A DNA stretch of 34,396 nucleotides, from the NCBI GenBank assembly GCA_045616505.1, contig JAZLGV010000080.1:1-34396 (forward strand). The letters are read 5' to 3'. This document shows positions 6,986 through 14,894 of this stretch, in pieces. Source of the stretch: JAKSUT01 sp045616505. Its GTDB lineage: Bacteria > Cyanobacteriota > Vampirovibrionia > Gastranaerophilales > Gastranaerophilaceae. Below the pieces are notes generated by a model, which saw only the letters and a list, made by a program, of their open reading frames with translations, was not told where the DNA came from and made no database searches. Positions within the stretch are counted from its first letter, which is position 1, and each line of letters begins with the position of its first letter. Made by a program: the position numbers and the translations under genes.

Positions 6986-9349
6986 ATGGATTTTACAGAA
7001 AACGATTTAAAAACTCTTGAATTTGACAAAATATTATCAACTCTTTCTACTTTTGCAAAAACAGAACAGAGTAAAAGCCTTTGCTTAAATCTAAATATTT
7101 CACAAAATATAAATATTATTAATGAGCAACTACAATATACAAAAGAAGCCAAAACAATTTTAGATGAGGGTTTAGAATTGCCTATTGGCTATGTATGCGA
7201 TGTGCAAAAAATAATTCAATCAACTATTGGTAGTTACTTACAAGAAGAAGAAATTTTTAACATTGGAAAAACAATACAAAGTTCAAGATTAGTAAAAAAC
7301 TTCATCAAAAACAATTCTGAAAAAGAAAGCCTATTAAACACAATTGCAATAGCCCTATATTCAGACAAAGATTTTGAAGATAGAATTTTTGAAACATTTG
7401 ATTCTAATTTAAACGTAAAACCAGACGCAACACCTGAACTATCAGCTTTAAATAACTCTTTAAAAGATAGCGAAACAAATTTAAGAACAAGAGTAAATGA
7501 GCTTTTAAACGATACTAATTTTTCAAAACATCTACAAGAACAAATATATACAACTCGTGACGACAGAGTAGTATTTCAAGTAAAAGCCTCATCAAAAAGC
7601 AAAGTAGAAGGTATAATACACGATATTTCAGCAAGTAACCAATCATTCTACATAGAGCCTAAACAAATTGTACCTCTTAACAATAAAATCAGAGAAGTTA
7701 AATCAAAAATTTATCAAGAAATCATCAATATACTTACAGATTTAACTAAAGAAATAAGAAAAAATATCGAAGAAATTAGACAAACAGAAGATATTTTAAC
7801 TCAAATTGATTTTCATTTTGCAAAAGCAAGATATGCAAACAAATTAAGAGCAGTAGAGCCAGAAATAACAACACAAAAATATTTAAAATTCATACAAATG
7901 AAACATCCGCTACTTTGCGAATATACAGAAAATGTAATTGCAAATGATTTTGAAATTGGAAACGGATATAAATCAATAATTATAACAGGGTCAAATACAG
8001 GTGGAAAAACTGTATTAATAAAAACTATCGGACTTTTTGTAGCAATGACAAAAGCAGGACTTTTCTTACCTTGCCACGAAGCAAAAGTTTATCCGTTTAA
8101 AAATATTTTCGCAGACATCGGTGATGAACAAAATATCGCACAAAGTCTTTCTACTTTTTCATCACACATGAAAAATATAATTAGAATAACAGAAAACAGT
8201 AGTGAAGAAACTCTTATTTTACTAGATGAAATTTGTGCAGGAACTGACCCCCAAGAAGGTTGCGTACTAGCACAAGTTATACTTGAAGATTTAGCAAGAA
8301 AAAAAGCAACAATTTGTGTAACAACTCACTTTGGGGAATTAAAGAGTCTAGAATATTCAAACCCTTATTTCAAAAATGCTTGCGTAGAATTTGACTCTGA
8401 AACACTAAAACCAACTTACAAACTAATCATTGGTATTCCAGGATTAAGTAATGCAATTCTTATTTCAGATAGTTTAGGTTTAAACAAACAACTTGTTTCA
8501 AAAGCAAAAGAAATAATATCTTCACAAAAAGACCCATCTTTTGTTGTTGTTGAAAAATTACAAGATATGCAACAAAAACTTTCAAAAAACTTGGCTGAAT
8601 CAGAACAATTGAACAAAGATGCACTTGAAGCAAAAAAAGAATACGATAAAAAACTATCTGAGTTCAAAAAGAACAAGAAAAAAACTATCAAATCTTTAAG
8701 AGATAAATTCGACACAGAAATCGAAGAAACAAAAGATGAAATAAAAGACATTTTAAAACAAATGCGTAAGGAAAAATCCGAAAAAATTGCTAGACGCTCT
8801 TACGCAAGACTTGCAAAACTTGAAAAGAATTTCAATGATAAAGCAAATTTAGAAAACGAAGGCGAAAATTATACCGAATTGGCTTGGGAAAATATTAAAA
8901 TTGGCGATAAAGTTCTTCTAAAAGATTTACATCAATCAGTAGAAATTCTTTCTCTACCTGATAAAAGCGGTAAAGTTTTCGTACAAATGGGATTTATAAA
9001 AACAAAAATTGATAAAGAAAAACTTGCATTCTTAGAAGAAAAATATTTATCTAAACCAACACTAAGATTTTACCCTAAAGACTCTTGCAAAATAGAAAGA
9101 ATAAATATGTCAAACACCCTTGATTTAAGAGGATACAGAGTAGAAGAGGCTCTTGATAGCCTTGAATATTTCTTAGACAAAGCAAGTCTAGCAAACTTAA
9201 CTCCTGTGTATGTAATACACGGTCACGGCACAGGAGCATTAAAAAAAGCAGTTCAAGATTTTCTTTCAACATCTCCTTATGTTGCAAAATACAGATTTGG
9301 AGAAGCTGAAGAAGGTGGAGATGGCATTAGTGTAATAGACATAAATTAA
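6986..9349 (+). CDS. mutS2: MutS2-type ATPase/endonuclease with Smr domain
   Basis: MutS2 proteins limit homologous recombination and, in Bacillus, act on collided ribosomes; they lack the mismatch-recognition domain of MutS. The 787-residue length is typical. The core and lever region spans about 1-320. The P-loop GSNTGGKT lies at about 335-342. LLDEICAGTDPQEG is the Walker B/signature region, followed by VTTHFGELK. A long charged coiled coil spans about 515-630. A C-terminal Smr nuclease domain (about 710-787) has LDLRG and HGHGTGALK. No strong ribosome site precedes ATG 6986; a TAAAAA box lies 6 bases upstream, so it may be leaderless. Confidence 0.95.
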   Translation: MDFTENDLKTLEFDKILSTLSTFAKTEQSKSLCLNLNISQNINIINEQLQYTKEAKTILDEGLELPIGYVCDVQKIIQSTIGSYLQEEEIFNIGKTIQSSRLVKNFIKNNSEKESLLNTIAIALYSDKDFEDRIFETFDSNLNVKPDATPELSALNNSLKDSETNLRTRVNELLNDTNFSKHLQEQIYTTRDDRVVFQVKASSKSKVEGIIHDISASNQSFYIEPKQIVPLNNKIREVKSKIYQEIINILTDLTKEIRKNIEEIRQTEDILTQIDFHFAKARYANKLRAVEPEITTQKYLKFIQMKHPLLCEYTENVIANDFEIGNGYKSIIITGSNTGGKTVLIKTIGLFVAMTKAGLFLPCHEAKVYPFKNIFADIGDEQNIAQSLSTFSSHMKNIIRITENSSEETLILLDEICAGTDPQEGCVLAQVILEDLARKKATICVTTHFGELKSLEYSNPYFKNACVEFDSETLKPTYKLIIGIPGLSNAILISDSLGLNKQLVSKAKEIISSQKDPSFVVVEKLQDMQQKLSKNLAESEQLNKDALEAKKEYDKKLSEFKKNKKKTIKSLRDKFDTEIEETKDEIKDILKQMRKEKSEKIARRSYARLAKLEKNFNDKANLENEGENYTELAWENIKIGDKVLLKDLHQSVEILSLPDKSGKVFVQMGFIKTKIDKEKLAFLEEKYLSKPTLRFYPKDSCKIERINMSNTLDLRGYRVEEALDSLEYFLDKASLANLTPVYVIHGHGTGALKKAVQDFLSTSPYVAKYRFGEAEEGGDGISVIDIN

Positions 9350-9354
9350 TTTTG

Positions 9355-9363
9355 TGCTAACAT
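9355..9363 (+). promoter_or_regulatory. Extended -10 of coaD
   Basis: TGCTAACAT just after the mutS2 stop, followed by a leader of about 20 bases that contains the AAAAGGGA ribosome site for coaD. It suggests coaD is transcribed from its own promoter as well as by read-through. Confidence 0.4.
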
Positions 9364-9388
9364 TATTGTTATAAGAAAAGGGAACGAA

Positions 9389-9856
9389 ATGAAAATAGCA
9401 ATATACCCAGGAAGTTTTGATCCGATAACAAAAGGGCATTTAGATGTTCTAAATACTGCAGCTGGAATTTTTGACAAAGTAATAATTGCAGTATTAAAAA
9501 ACACAAACAAGAAAGGTTTTTTATCAGTAGAAGATAGAGTAAGACTGATAAAAGAATCAGTTGTTGAATTAGAAAATGTAGAAGTTGATTCATTTAATGG
9601 GCTAACTGTTCAATACGCAAAAGAAAAAGGGGCAAACACTCTAATTCGTGGACTTCGTGCAGTATCAGATTTTGAATTTGAAATGCAACTTTCTCAAACA
9701 AACACCGCACTTGCACCTGAAATAAAAACAATCTTTTTAACAACAAGACCAAAATACAATTTTATTTCATCTAGCACAGTAAAAGAAATATATACAATGG
9801 GCGGAGATATTTCAAAATTTGTTCCTGAACCAGTTTATAACTTTTTAAAAAAATAG
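9389..9856 (+). CDS. coaD: Phosphopantetheine adenylyltransferase
   Basis: Transfers AMP from ATP to 4'-phosphopantetheine, the penultimate step of coenzyme A synthesis. The nucleotidyltransferase motif YPGSFDPITKGHLDVL includes the T/HxGH-type His17. Downstream are NTLIRGLRAVSDFEFEMQ and the ISSSTVKEI signature near the C-terminus. At 155 residues it has the normal length. ATG 9389 has AAAAGGGA with 6 bases of spacing. Confidence 0.96.
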   Translation: MKIAIYPGSFDPITKGHLDVLNTAAGIFDKVIIAVLKNTNKKGFLSVEDRVRLIKESVVELENVEVDSFNGLTVQYAKEKGANTLIRGLRAVSDFEFEMQLSQTNTALAPEIKTIFLTTRPKYNFISSSTVKEIYTMGGDISKFVPEPVYNFLKK

Positions 9857-9916
9857 TTTGCTAAAAAAATTTGATTGTTGTACTATATATTTGAGTAAGG
9901 AAGGAATTAAGTAATT

Positions 9917-10489
9917 ATGCAACAAAACGGGATATATGAATTACTAAAACAATTAGAAATGGTACTTGATAAAAGTTTTCCTATTTTACCAAATTATATT
10001 TCAGCTGTAAAAGTTAGGGAAATTGAAGAAATAATTGATAGCATTTTTCATGCACTTCCTACTGAAATTCAAGAAGCTAGAGCATTATTAAAAAGACGTG
10101 AAGAAATTCAAGTTGAAGCACAACAAAAAGCAGAAAAAATCATTGCTGATGCTCAACAAGAAGCACAAAGAGCTTTAAGCGAATCAACTCAAATGATTGA
10201 AATTCAAAGACAAAAGGATAAATATAACGAAGAAATTCAAGCAAAATACGAAGAAACAAGAAGAAGAGCTCAAGAAGATGCAGCTACAATAAGAAGTCAA
10301 GCTCACGATGAAGCAACTAGACTTAAAGAAAAAGTAGAAATTTATGCTTCTCAAGTATTTGCTGATTTAGAAGACCATTTAGCAAAACGTTTAAAAGAAG
10401 TAAAAGATGGTCAAATCTTTTTAGAAAAACAACGTGCAGCATCTAATTTCAACAAGATTTATCCTCAAGAGAACAACATGGCTGAATAG
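9917..10489 (+). CDS. Long coiled-coil protein next to coaD (190 aa)
   Basis: Soluble, without signal or membrane segment. Residues 1-50 form a short folded head (LPNYISAVKVREIEEIIDSI). From about 55 to 175 the chain is a continuous charged helix, rich in Ala, Glu, Gln and Arg (RREEIQVEAQQKAEKIIADA). The composition is like ATP synthase b-subunits or DivIVA-type scaffold proteins, but the membrane anchor of subunit b and the clear DivIVA head motif are both absent. AAGGAAGGAA lies upstream of ATG 9917. It is on the same strand as coaD and tsaE (tsaE starts 10 bases later), so it is probably co-transcribed. Function is not assigned; a cell-shape or division scaffold is the best guess. Confidence 0.8.
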   Translation: MQQNGIYELLKQLEMVLDKSFPILPNYISAVKVREIEEIIDSIFHALPTEIQEARALLKRREEIQVEAQQKAEKIIADAQQEAQRALSESTQMIEIQRQKDKYNEEIQAKYEETRRRAQEDAATIRSQAHDEATRLKEKVEIYASQVFADLEDHLAKRLKEVKDGQIFLEKQRAASNFNKIYPQENNMAE

Positions 10490-10499
10490 AGGGTAGCAA

Positions 10500-10970
10500 G
10501 TGGAAATTTTTGAAAAAGTATGCAAAACTCTTGAAGAAACAGAGGTTCTTGCAAAAAATTTTGCTGACTCCATTAGAGATACAGGAGCATTTGTCAGTCT
10601 TTACGGCGAAATTGGAGCTGGTAAAACTGCATTTGTAAAACTTGTCGCAAAAGCTCTTAATGTACAAGAACATGTTACAAGTCCAAGTTTTGTTATCTTA
10701 AACGAATATCATAGTGCAGAGATTCCAATTTATCACTTTGATTTATACCGACTTGAAAGCGAAGGGGTAAAAACAATCGTTGATGAATTAAGAGAATATT
10801 CAGAAGGAAAAATTCTAACTTTTGTTGAATGGGCAGAATTTTCTCAAGATGAAATTCCTTTTGAACATATACAAGCTAACGTAACATACGAAGACGATGA
10901 CGCCAGAAAATATTCATTCAAAGCATTTGGTACAAATTCAAATAAAATTATAGAAAGATTAAAAAAATGA
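10500..10970 (+). CDS. tsaE: tRNA N6-threonylcarbamoyladenosine biosynthesis ATPase TsaE
   Basis: TsaE is the P-loop ATPase that works with TsaB and TsaD to make t6A37 on ANN-decoding tRNAs. The Walker A is GEIGAGKT (residues 36-43), followed by the family motifs SPSFVILNEY, IYHFDLYRLE and FVEWAE. At 156 residues it matches the family. The start is GTG 10500, chosen because AGAGGG (10488-10493) lies 6 bases upstream and no better ATG fits. It overlaps tsaB by 4 bases (ATGA), so the partner proteins are translationally coupled. Confidence 0.95.
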   Translation: MEIFEKVCKTLEETEVLAKNFADSIRDTGAFVSLYGEIGAGKTAFVKLVAKALNVQEHVTSPSFVILNEYHSAEIPIYHFDLYRLESEGVKTIVDELREYSEGKILTFVEWAEFSQDEIPFEHIQANVTYEDDDARKYSFKAFGTNSNKIIERLKK

Positions 10971-11629
10971 TAATATTAGGATTCGATACTTGTTTAGACA
11001 AAATGTACGTAACTCTTGCTGAAAATGATACAATTATCGATTCAAGAGTTATCGAAACAACCCAAACTCATTATCATTCAGCTTTTTTAATCTCTACAAT
11101 AAAAGATATTTTAAAAGTAAATAACAAAACTCCAAATGATGTTGAACTTCTTACAACAAATATCGGCCCTGGAAGTTTTACAGGAATAAGAGCCTGCACA
11201 ACAGTTGCAAGGGTTTTCGCTCAAGCAAAAGACCTAAACGTCATTGGAATTTCATCACTTGAAATCATTGCAAATACAATAGATACAAGTAAAAAAGTAT
11301 TGGTTTCACTTGATGCAAGAAAAGGAAAAGGCTACTGCGCAATTTACCAAAACGGAAAAGAATTATTTTCTCCAAAAGCAATTTTGCTTGAAGAATTGCA
11401 AGAAATGGTAAACAAAGAAGATTATGAAATTATCACAGATGAAGCTATGCAAAAAATAATCGGGGGTTCAAACTACATTGAACTTAACAAAGACTTAGGA
11501 CAAACGCTTACAAAACTTGCATATAAAAAATCAAACAACAAAGAAATTGATTACAGTTGGAGAAAACTTCATCCACTATATATACAACCTGCACCTGTAA
11601 CAATAAAAAAGCCTGTTAATAATAAATAA
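10967..11629 (+). CDS. tsaB: t6A biosynthesis scaffold protein TsaB
   Basis: A non-catalytic TsaD paralogue that forms the t6A complex with TsaD and TsaE. The N-terminus ILGFDTCLDKMYV is an ASKHA-type first strand. The signature is NIGPGSFTGIRACTTVARV, equivalent to the GPGSFTGLR motif of the family. At 220 residues it is close to E. coli TsaB (231). Its ATG overlaps the tsaE TGA. tsaD is not in the window. Confidence 0.93.
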   Translation: MIILGFDTCLDKMYVTLAENDTIIDSRVIETTQTHYHSAFLISTIKDILKVNNKTPNDVELLTTNIGPGSFTGIRACTTVARVFAQAKDLNVIGISSLEIIANTIDTSKKVLVSLDARKGKGYCAIYQNGKELFSPKAILLEELQEMVNKEDYEIITDEAMQKIIGGSNYIELNKDLGQTLTKLAYKKSNNKEIDYSWRKLHPLYIQPAPVTIKKPVNNK

Positions 11630-11661
11630 AACATTAATAACTAAAATTACCAAAAATAATT

Positions 11662-11670
11662 TGATATAAT
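11662..11670 (+). promoter_or_regulatory. Extended -10 driving a predicted leaderless kinase mRNA
   Basis: TGATATAAT: an extended -10 with a perfect TATAAT at 11665-11670. The ATG of the histidine kinase begins 7 bases after the box, and no ribosome site fits between, so transcription should begin at or next to the A of ATG. Confidence 0.65.
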
Positions 11671-11677
11671 AATAATT

Positions 11678-12409
11678 ATGGAAGAAAAAAAACAAATACA
11701 AGAAGATTTTATATCAACAGTTTCTCATGAACTTAGAACTCCTTTAACAAGCATAAGGGGGTTTGCTCAAACTATGCTTACATCTTGGGATGCTCTTGAC
11801 GATACAAATAAAAAAAAATTTATCGAAATCATAGAACAACAATCTAACAGGTTAATAAATCTTGTAGAAAACATGCTTTCTGTAAGTAAATTACAAACAT
11901 TCAAAGATAAACTTATTTTCAAAAACGCAAATGCAAACGAACAAATTGAACCTGTTATTCAAATTGTCAAACAACAATACAAAACTCACAAATTCACAAA
12001 AAATTTCAATAAAAAAATTCCGAATATATTTGTAGATACAGACAAATTTCAACAAATTATGACAAATTTAATTGAAAACGCTGCAAAATATTCTCCTGAA
12101 GGTTCAAATATAATTATTGAAACGAATTATTCATCCGAACAAGATTTTATTTCAATAAAAGTAATTGATGAAGGTATCGGAATTGCAAAAGAAGATTTTG
12201 AAAAAATATTCACAAAATTTTCAAGACTAGATAATCCTCTTACAAGAAGAGCACAAGGAAGCGGACTTGGTTTATATATTACCAAAACTCTTGTGGATAA
12301 AATGGGAGGGAAAATCAATCTTGAAAGTAATGAAAACGGAACAACTTTTGAAGTTTTAATGCCTTGCGAAGATATTGAAAAACAAACAGGAAAACAATTT
12401 AAGGAGTAA
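11678..12409 (+). CDS. Sensorless histidine kinase (HisKA-HATPase_c)
   Basis: A 243-residue kinase consisting only of the catalytic core. The HisKA box FISTVSHELRTPLTSIRGFA has the phosphorylated His17. The ATPase domain shows NLIENAAKYSPEG (N box), DEGIGIAKEDFEKIF (G1 and F boxes) and GSGLGLYI (G2). There is no transmembrane, PAS, GAF or HAMP region; the coding frame begins only 16 residues before the His. It must therefore be cytoplasmic and take its input through a partner. The -10 box 7 bases before the ATG argues against a longer lost N-terminus. The response-regulator-like gene follows after 6 bases and is the likely partner through its intact C-terminal receiver. Confidence 0.92.
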   Translation: MEEKKQIQEDFISTVSHELRTPLTSIRGFAQTMLTSWDALDDTNKKKFIEIIEQQSNRLINLVENMLSVSKLQTFKDKLIFKNANANEQIEPVIQIVKQQYKTHKFTKNFNKKIPNIFVDTDKFQQIMTNLIENAAKYSPEGSNIIIETNYSSEQDFISIKVIDEGIGIAKEDFEKIFTKFSRLDNPLTRRAQGSGLGLYITKTLVDKMGGKINLESNENGTTFEVLMPCEDIEKQTGKQFKE

Positions 12410-12415
12410 TCAGTT

Positions 12416-13738
12416 TTGAAAAAACAAGCTCTGATAATCGACAAAAGAAAAGAACTTTCGACAAAATACAAAAAAATCATCGAAGGTTTAGATTGCTCCG
12501 TAACAATTGCAAACAAACTAAACGAAGCATTTGAAACAATACAAAAAACAGAACCAGATTTAGTAATAGTTTCTGATAGCATAGAAGAACCACTTGCTGA
12601 TTTTTGTAAAAAAATCAGAATTTTAACATACAATTCAAGACCTATTATCATTGCTATGTCAAAATCTGCAGAAACAGAAGATAGAATTAAAGCTTTAGAA
12701 AACGGTGCTGACGACTTTTTGAGTGAGCCTATAAATTCAGAAGAATTTAAAATGCGTATAATGGCACATTTAAGAAGAGAATTTGAATTAAACATAAATT
12801 TCAAAACTAACCTGCCTACAAAAACTTATTCTCTAAAAGCGCTAAAAAGAGCAGTTGCAAAAGAAGACAAATGGGCATGCTTATATATAAGTATTCAAAA
12901 TTTTGACTTTTACAAAGAACTATATTCAACTCTTGCCTCTGACAAATTGATACAAACATATTGTGCAATAATAACCTCTACAATTGACGAAAAAGATTAT
13001 TTTGGACATATATCAGACAATGAGTTTTTAATAATAACAACACCTTTTTATGCAGAAAAAATTGCTTCATTTTTAACTTTCGCATTTGATAGTGTTTCAA
13101 AAAAATTCTATTCAGAAAACGATGCAAAAAGAGGCTACACAATTCTACAAGGCGATGAAAAAGCAGGAAGACGTTCCGAATTTGTTTATACAACAATCGG
13201 AATTGTAACCAATGAATTTAAACAATACAAAGACTCTGTTGATGTATGCAATGCGTTAATTCAAACCCATAACCTTGCAAAAACAGGTTACTCAAACTAC
13301 GCAATTGATAGACCTCAACTTTCAGGCAACGACTCTATCCAAGAGAAAACATTTAACAACAAAGTTTGGATATTAGAAGACGACCAAGCCTTATCATATT
13401 TATTAACGACAACAATGGAACTTCAAGGTTATCAGGTTGAAGCACTAAACAACACTCAAACAATAAGTACTCTTGCAAGTTCAAATATTTCTTTTGAAAC
13501 AACACCTGCCGTAATAATTATTGATGCAGGAGATATAGAAACCTTGCTTGGGCTTGATATATGTAAATGTTTAAAGCAAGATAACAGATTTTCTAATACA
13601 AAAATAATAGTAACATCAATTTTGCACGACAAAGAACTTGTTCTAAATACGGGTGCAGATTTATATTTACCAAAACCTTATGACCTTTTGACATTAGTTC
13701 AATGGATAAACTCTTTCATAAAAGAAGTAAATAATTAA
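12416..13738 (+). CDS. REC / degenerate GGDEF / REC signalling protein
   Basis: A 440-residue cytoplasmic protein with three domains. REC1 (about 1-122) is degenerate: the phosphoacceptor position is Ser53 (Asp54 is next to it) and the conserved Lys is Glu94 in SEPIN. The middle domain (about 130-300) has a GGDEF-like layout, but the signature reads SDNEF (200-204), so cyclase activity is unlikely. REC2 (about 316-437) looks active: Asp322/Asp323, Asp370 (VIIIDAG), Thr400 and Lys420 (PKPYD). The start is TTG 12416, supported by AAGGAG (12401-12406) 9 bases upstream. It sits 6 bases after the sensorless kinase and probably receives its phosphate on Asp370. Output may be by protein binding, since no DNA-binding or catalytic domain is left. 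Confidence 0.88.
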   Translation: MKKQALIIDKRKELSTKYKKIIEGLDCSVTIANKLNEAFETIQKTEPDLVIVSDSIEEPLADFCKKIRILTYNSRPIIIAMSKSAETEDRIKALENGADDFLSEPINSEEFKMRIMAHLRREFELNINFKTNLPTKTYSLKALKRAVAKEDKWACLYISIQNFDFYKELYSTLASDKLIQTYCAIITSTIDEKDYFGHISDNEFLIITTPFYAEKIASFLTFAFDSVSKKFYSENDAKRGYTILQGDEKAGRRSEFVYTTIGIVTNEFKQYKDSVDVCNALIQTHNLAKTGYSNYAIDRPQLSGNDSIQEKTFNNKVWILEDDQALSYLLTTTMELQGYQVEALNNTQTISTLASSNISFETTPAVIIIDAGDIETLLGLDICKCLKQDNRFSNTKIIVTSILHDKELVLNTGADLYLPKPYDLLTLVQWINSFIKEVNN

Positions 13739-13747
13739 TAAGCACAA

Positions 13748-13776
13748 TTGAAAACAAATGATAAATATGTCATAAT
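13748..13776 (+). promoter_or_regulatory. Sigma-70-type promoter of the 6S-like RNA
   Basis: TTGAAA (13748-13753), a 17-base spacer, then CATAAT (13771-13776). The start would be near 13781-13783, right at the 5' arm of the RNA's closing stem. This is the best-formed -35/-10 pair in the window. Confidence 0.75.
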
Positions 13777-13780
13777 AAAG

Positions 13781-13968
13781 AAGCCCGCACAGGTGTTTAT
13801 TTTGTTCCTACATTTTTAATTAACGGGAGATATGACTCTGACGGTGTTTGAAGTATACCCACCGATATTTTATCGCCAGTGGGAAACGGATGAACCGAGG
13901 CAATCACCCACCTGCTGAGTTACGGCAGGTAACAAAATCGCATCTGTGTTGTGGCTTTATTTTTTTTG
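13781..13968 (+). ncRNA. ssrS: Probable 6S RNA
   Basis: No protein fits this stretch, and it has its own promoter and a U-tract end (13959-13967). The two ends pair into a long closing stem: AAGCC with GGCTT; CACAGGTGT with GCATCTGTG (9 pairs, two G-U); ATTTTGTT with AACAAAAT. Inside are a large AU-rich open region, a hairpin CGGTG/CACCG near 13840-13864, and a hairpin ACCTGC/GCAGGT at about 13911-13930 on the 3' side. Length (about 187 nt), a single long stem with a central bubble, and the paired GGTGTT / GCATCT segments match 6S RNA. That RNA binds sigma-70 RNA polymerase and mimics an open promoter. I see no protein-coding or riboswitch alternative that fits as well. The exact ends are inferred. 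Confidence 0.65.
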
Positions 13969-13983
13969 TAAAAAAAGCATACA

Positions 13984-14019
13984 AAAAGGCGACAACCTCA
14001 AATGTGGTTGTCGCCTTTT
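13984..14019. terminator. Bidirectional Rho-independent terminator
   Basis: A perfect 14-base stem (13984-13997 with 14006-14019), GC-rich in the middle (GGCGACAACC), with an 8-base loop. A-runs before and T-runs after make it work on both strands. It ends the minus-strand gene whose stop is at 14037, and it backs up termination of the 6S-like RNA. Confidence 0.9.
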
Positions 14020-14036
14020 ATATTTATTAAAATATA

Positions 14037-14798
14037 CTATGGTGTATATCTTGGATCTTGAGGAATATAATAATCATCATCACTTTGATAAGTTAAAGCC
14101 TCCCAAATCTTTCCAAAAATACTTTTACTATTATTACTAGAACTGCAAGTAGTTTCTACTTCTTCTCTAGAAGCAACAATATCTTCAAGATTTTTATCAT
14201 TTTTTGATTTTAATAATACTTTATCTTCTTTAGACATTCTAGTTTTTGCTAACATTTCATCAATATTGTTATAGTACATCCCTTTATCCGCAATTGCTGA
14301 CTTTAAAAGTGAAGATTTATACTTGCCATATACTTTATTATCCATTTCTGAGAAAATATCTAATACCGCTTTATCTACTCCATGTTTTTTAGGATTATCT
14401 TTATCAAATTTATGAATAAACATAACGTCCATAAACTCTTTTTTTACTTTCTGATTTTCTTTATCTTTATCATCTAAAGAATTAAAAGCCTTTTTAACCA
14501 AATTTAAACTTTGATCATATTTTGATTTAAAAGAAGTAGTCATAGCATAAGGTTCAGAGATTAAAAGAGGAAACAACAAACCCATACCTGCAGTTACTGC
14601 TTTGATAGCATTAAAATTATCATCATTAATAAACAAATCTTTTGCTTTATTCAACTGTCTACTTACTCCTGCTGTTGAACCAAAAGATAATTTATCAACA
14701 CTTTGCATATTCACAGTATTTGTCATTGGTCTGCTACTTGAAACATTTAATTTTGCCTTTGAATGATACTGAACGTTGTTTACTGGTAATATTTTCAT
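14037..14798 (-). CDS. Unknown protein with N-terminal Ser-Phe-Gly motif (253 aa)
   Basis: Not recognised. The first 36 residues are polar and Asn/Ser-rich, followed by VDKLSFGS (Phe39-Gly40). A hydrophobic stretch near residues 66-83 (AVTAGMGLLFPLLISEPYAM) could be one membrane segment, and the rest is charged helix rich in Lys and Asp. The C-terminus is acidic and aromatic (SDDDYYIPQDPRY) and has a Cys in ETTCSSSNN. There is no classical signal peptide. AAGGAAGG precedes the ATG at 14798. The next gene upstream on the same strand encodes a larger protein with the same type of N-terminus and motif (VSFGG). A terminator separates the two, so they are neighbours but not one operon. Probably restricted to this bacterial lineage. 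Confidence 0.75.
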   Translation of the reverse strand: MKILPVNNVQYHSKAKLNVSSSRPMTNTVNMQSVDKLSFGSTAGVSRQLNKAKDLFINDDNFNAIKAVTAGMGLLFPLLISEPYAMTTSFKSKYDQSLNLVKKAFNSLDDKDKENQKVKKEFMDVMFIHKFDKDNPKKHGVDKAVLDIFSEMDNKVYGKYKSSLLKSAIADKGMYYNNIDEMLAKTRMSKEDKVLLKSKNDKNLEDIVASREEVETTCSSSNNSKSIFGKIWEALTYQSDDDYYIPQDPRYTP

Positions 14799-14835
14799 TT
14801 TTACCCTTCCTTCCTTTGTCCTACTTTTTTATAAA

Positions 14836-14885
14836 AAAACCGAAAGAGTTAAATTTTATTTTTAAATAAAATCCCTTTCGGTTTT
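14836..14885 (-). terminator. Terminator of the 14895-16727 gene
   Basis: Arms AAAACCGAAAG (14836-14846) and CTTTCGGTTTT (14875-14885) enclose a second AT stem (ATTTTATTT with AAATAAAAT). A run of U follows on the minus strand. It lies 10 bases after the stop of the membrane protein gene and before the 14037-14798 gene. Confidence 0.85.
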
Positions 14886-14894
14886 ATATATCAA

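Noticed and set aside
13800..13935. Possible riboswitch (GCCAGTGGGAAA resembles part of the cobalamin box)
   Set aside because: No downstream gene on the same strand: the RNA ends in a U-tract and the next gene is antisense. The 5' and 3' ends pair with each other, as in 6S RNA.
13848..14030. Plus-strand 60-residue open frame and its overlapping neighbour across the 6S-like RNA and terminator
   Set aside because: The sequence is explained by RNA stems and the terminator. The frame has no ribosome site and runs through the hairpin.
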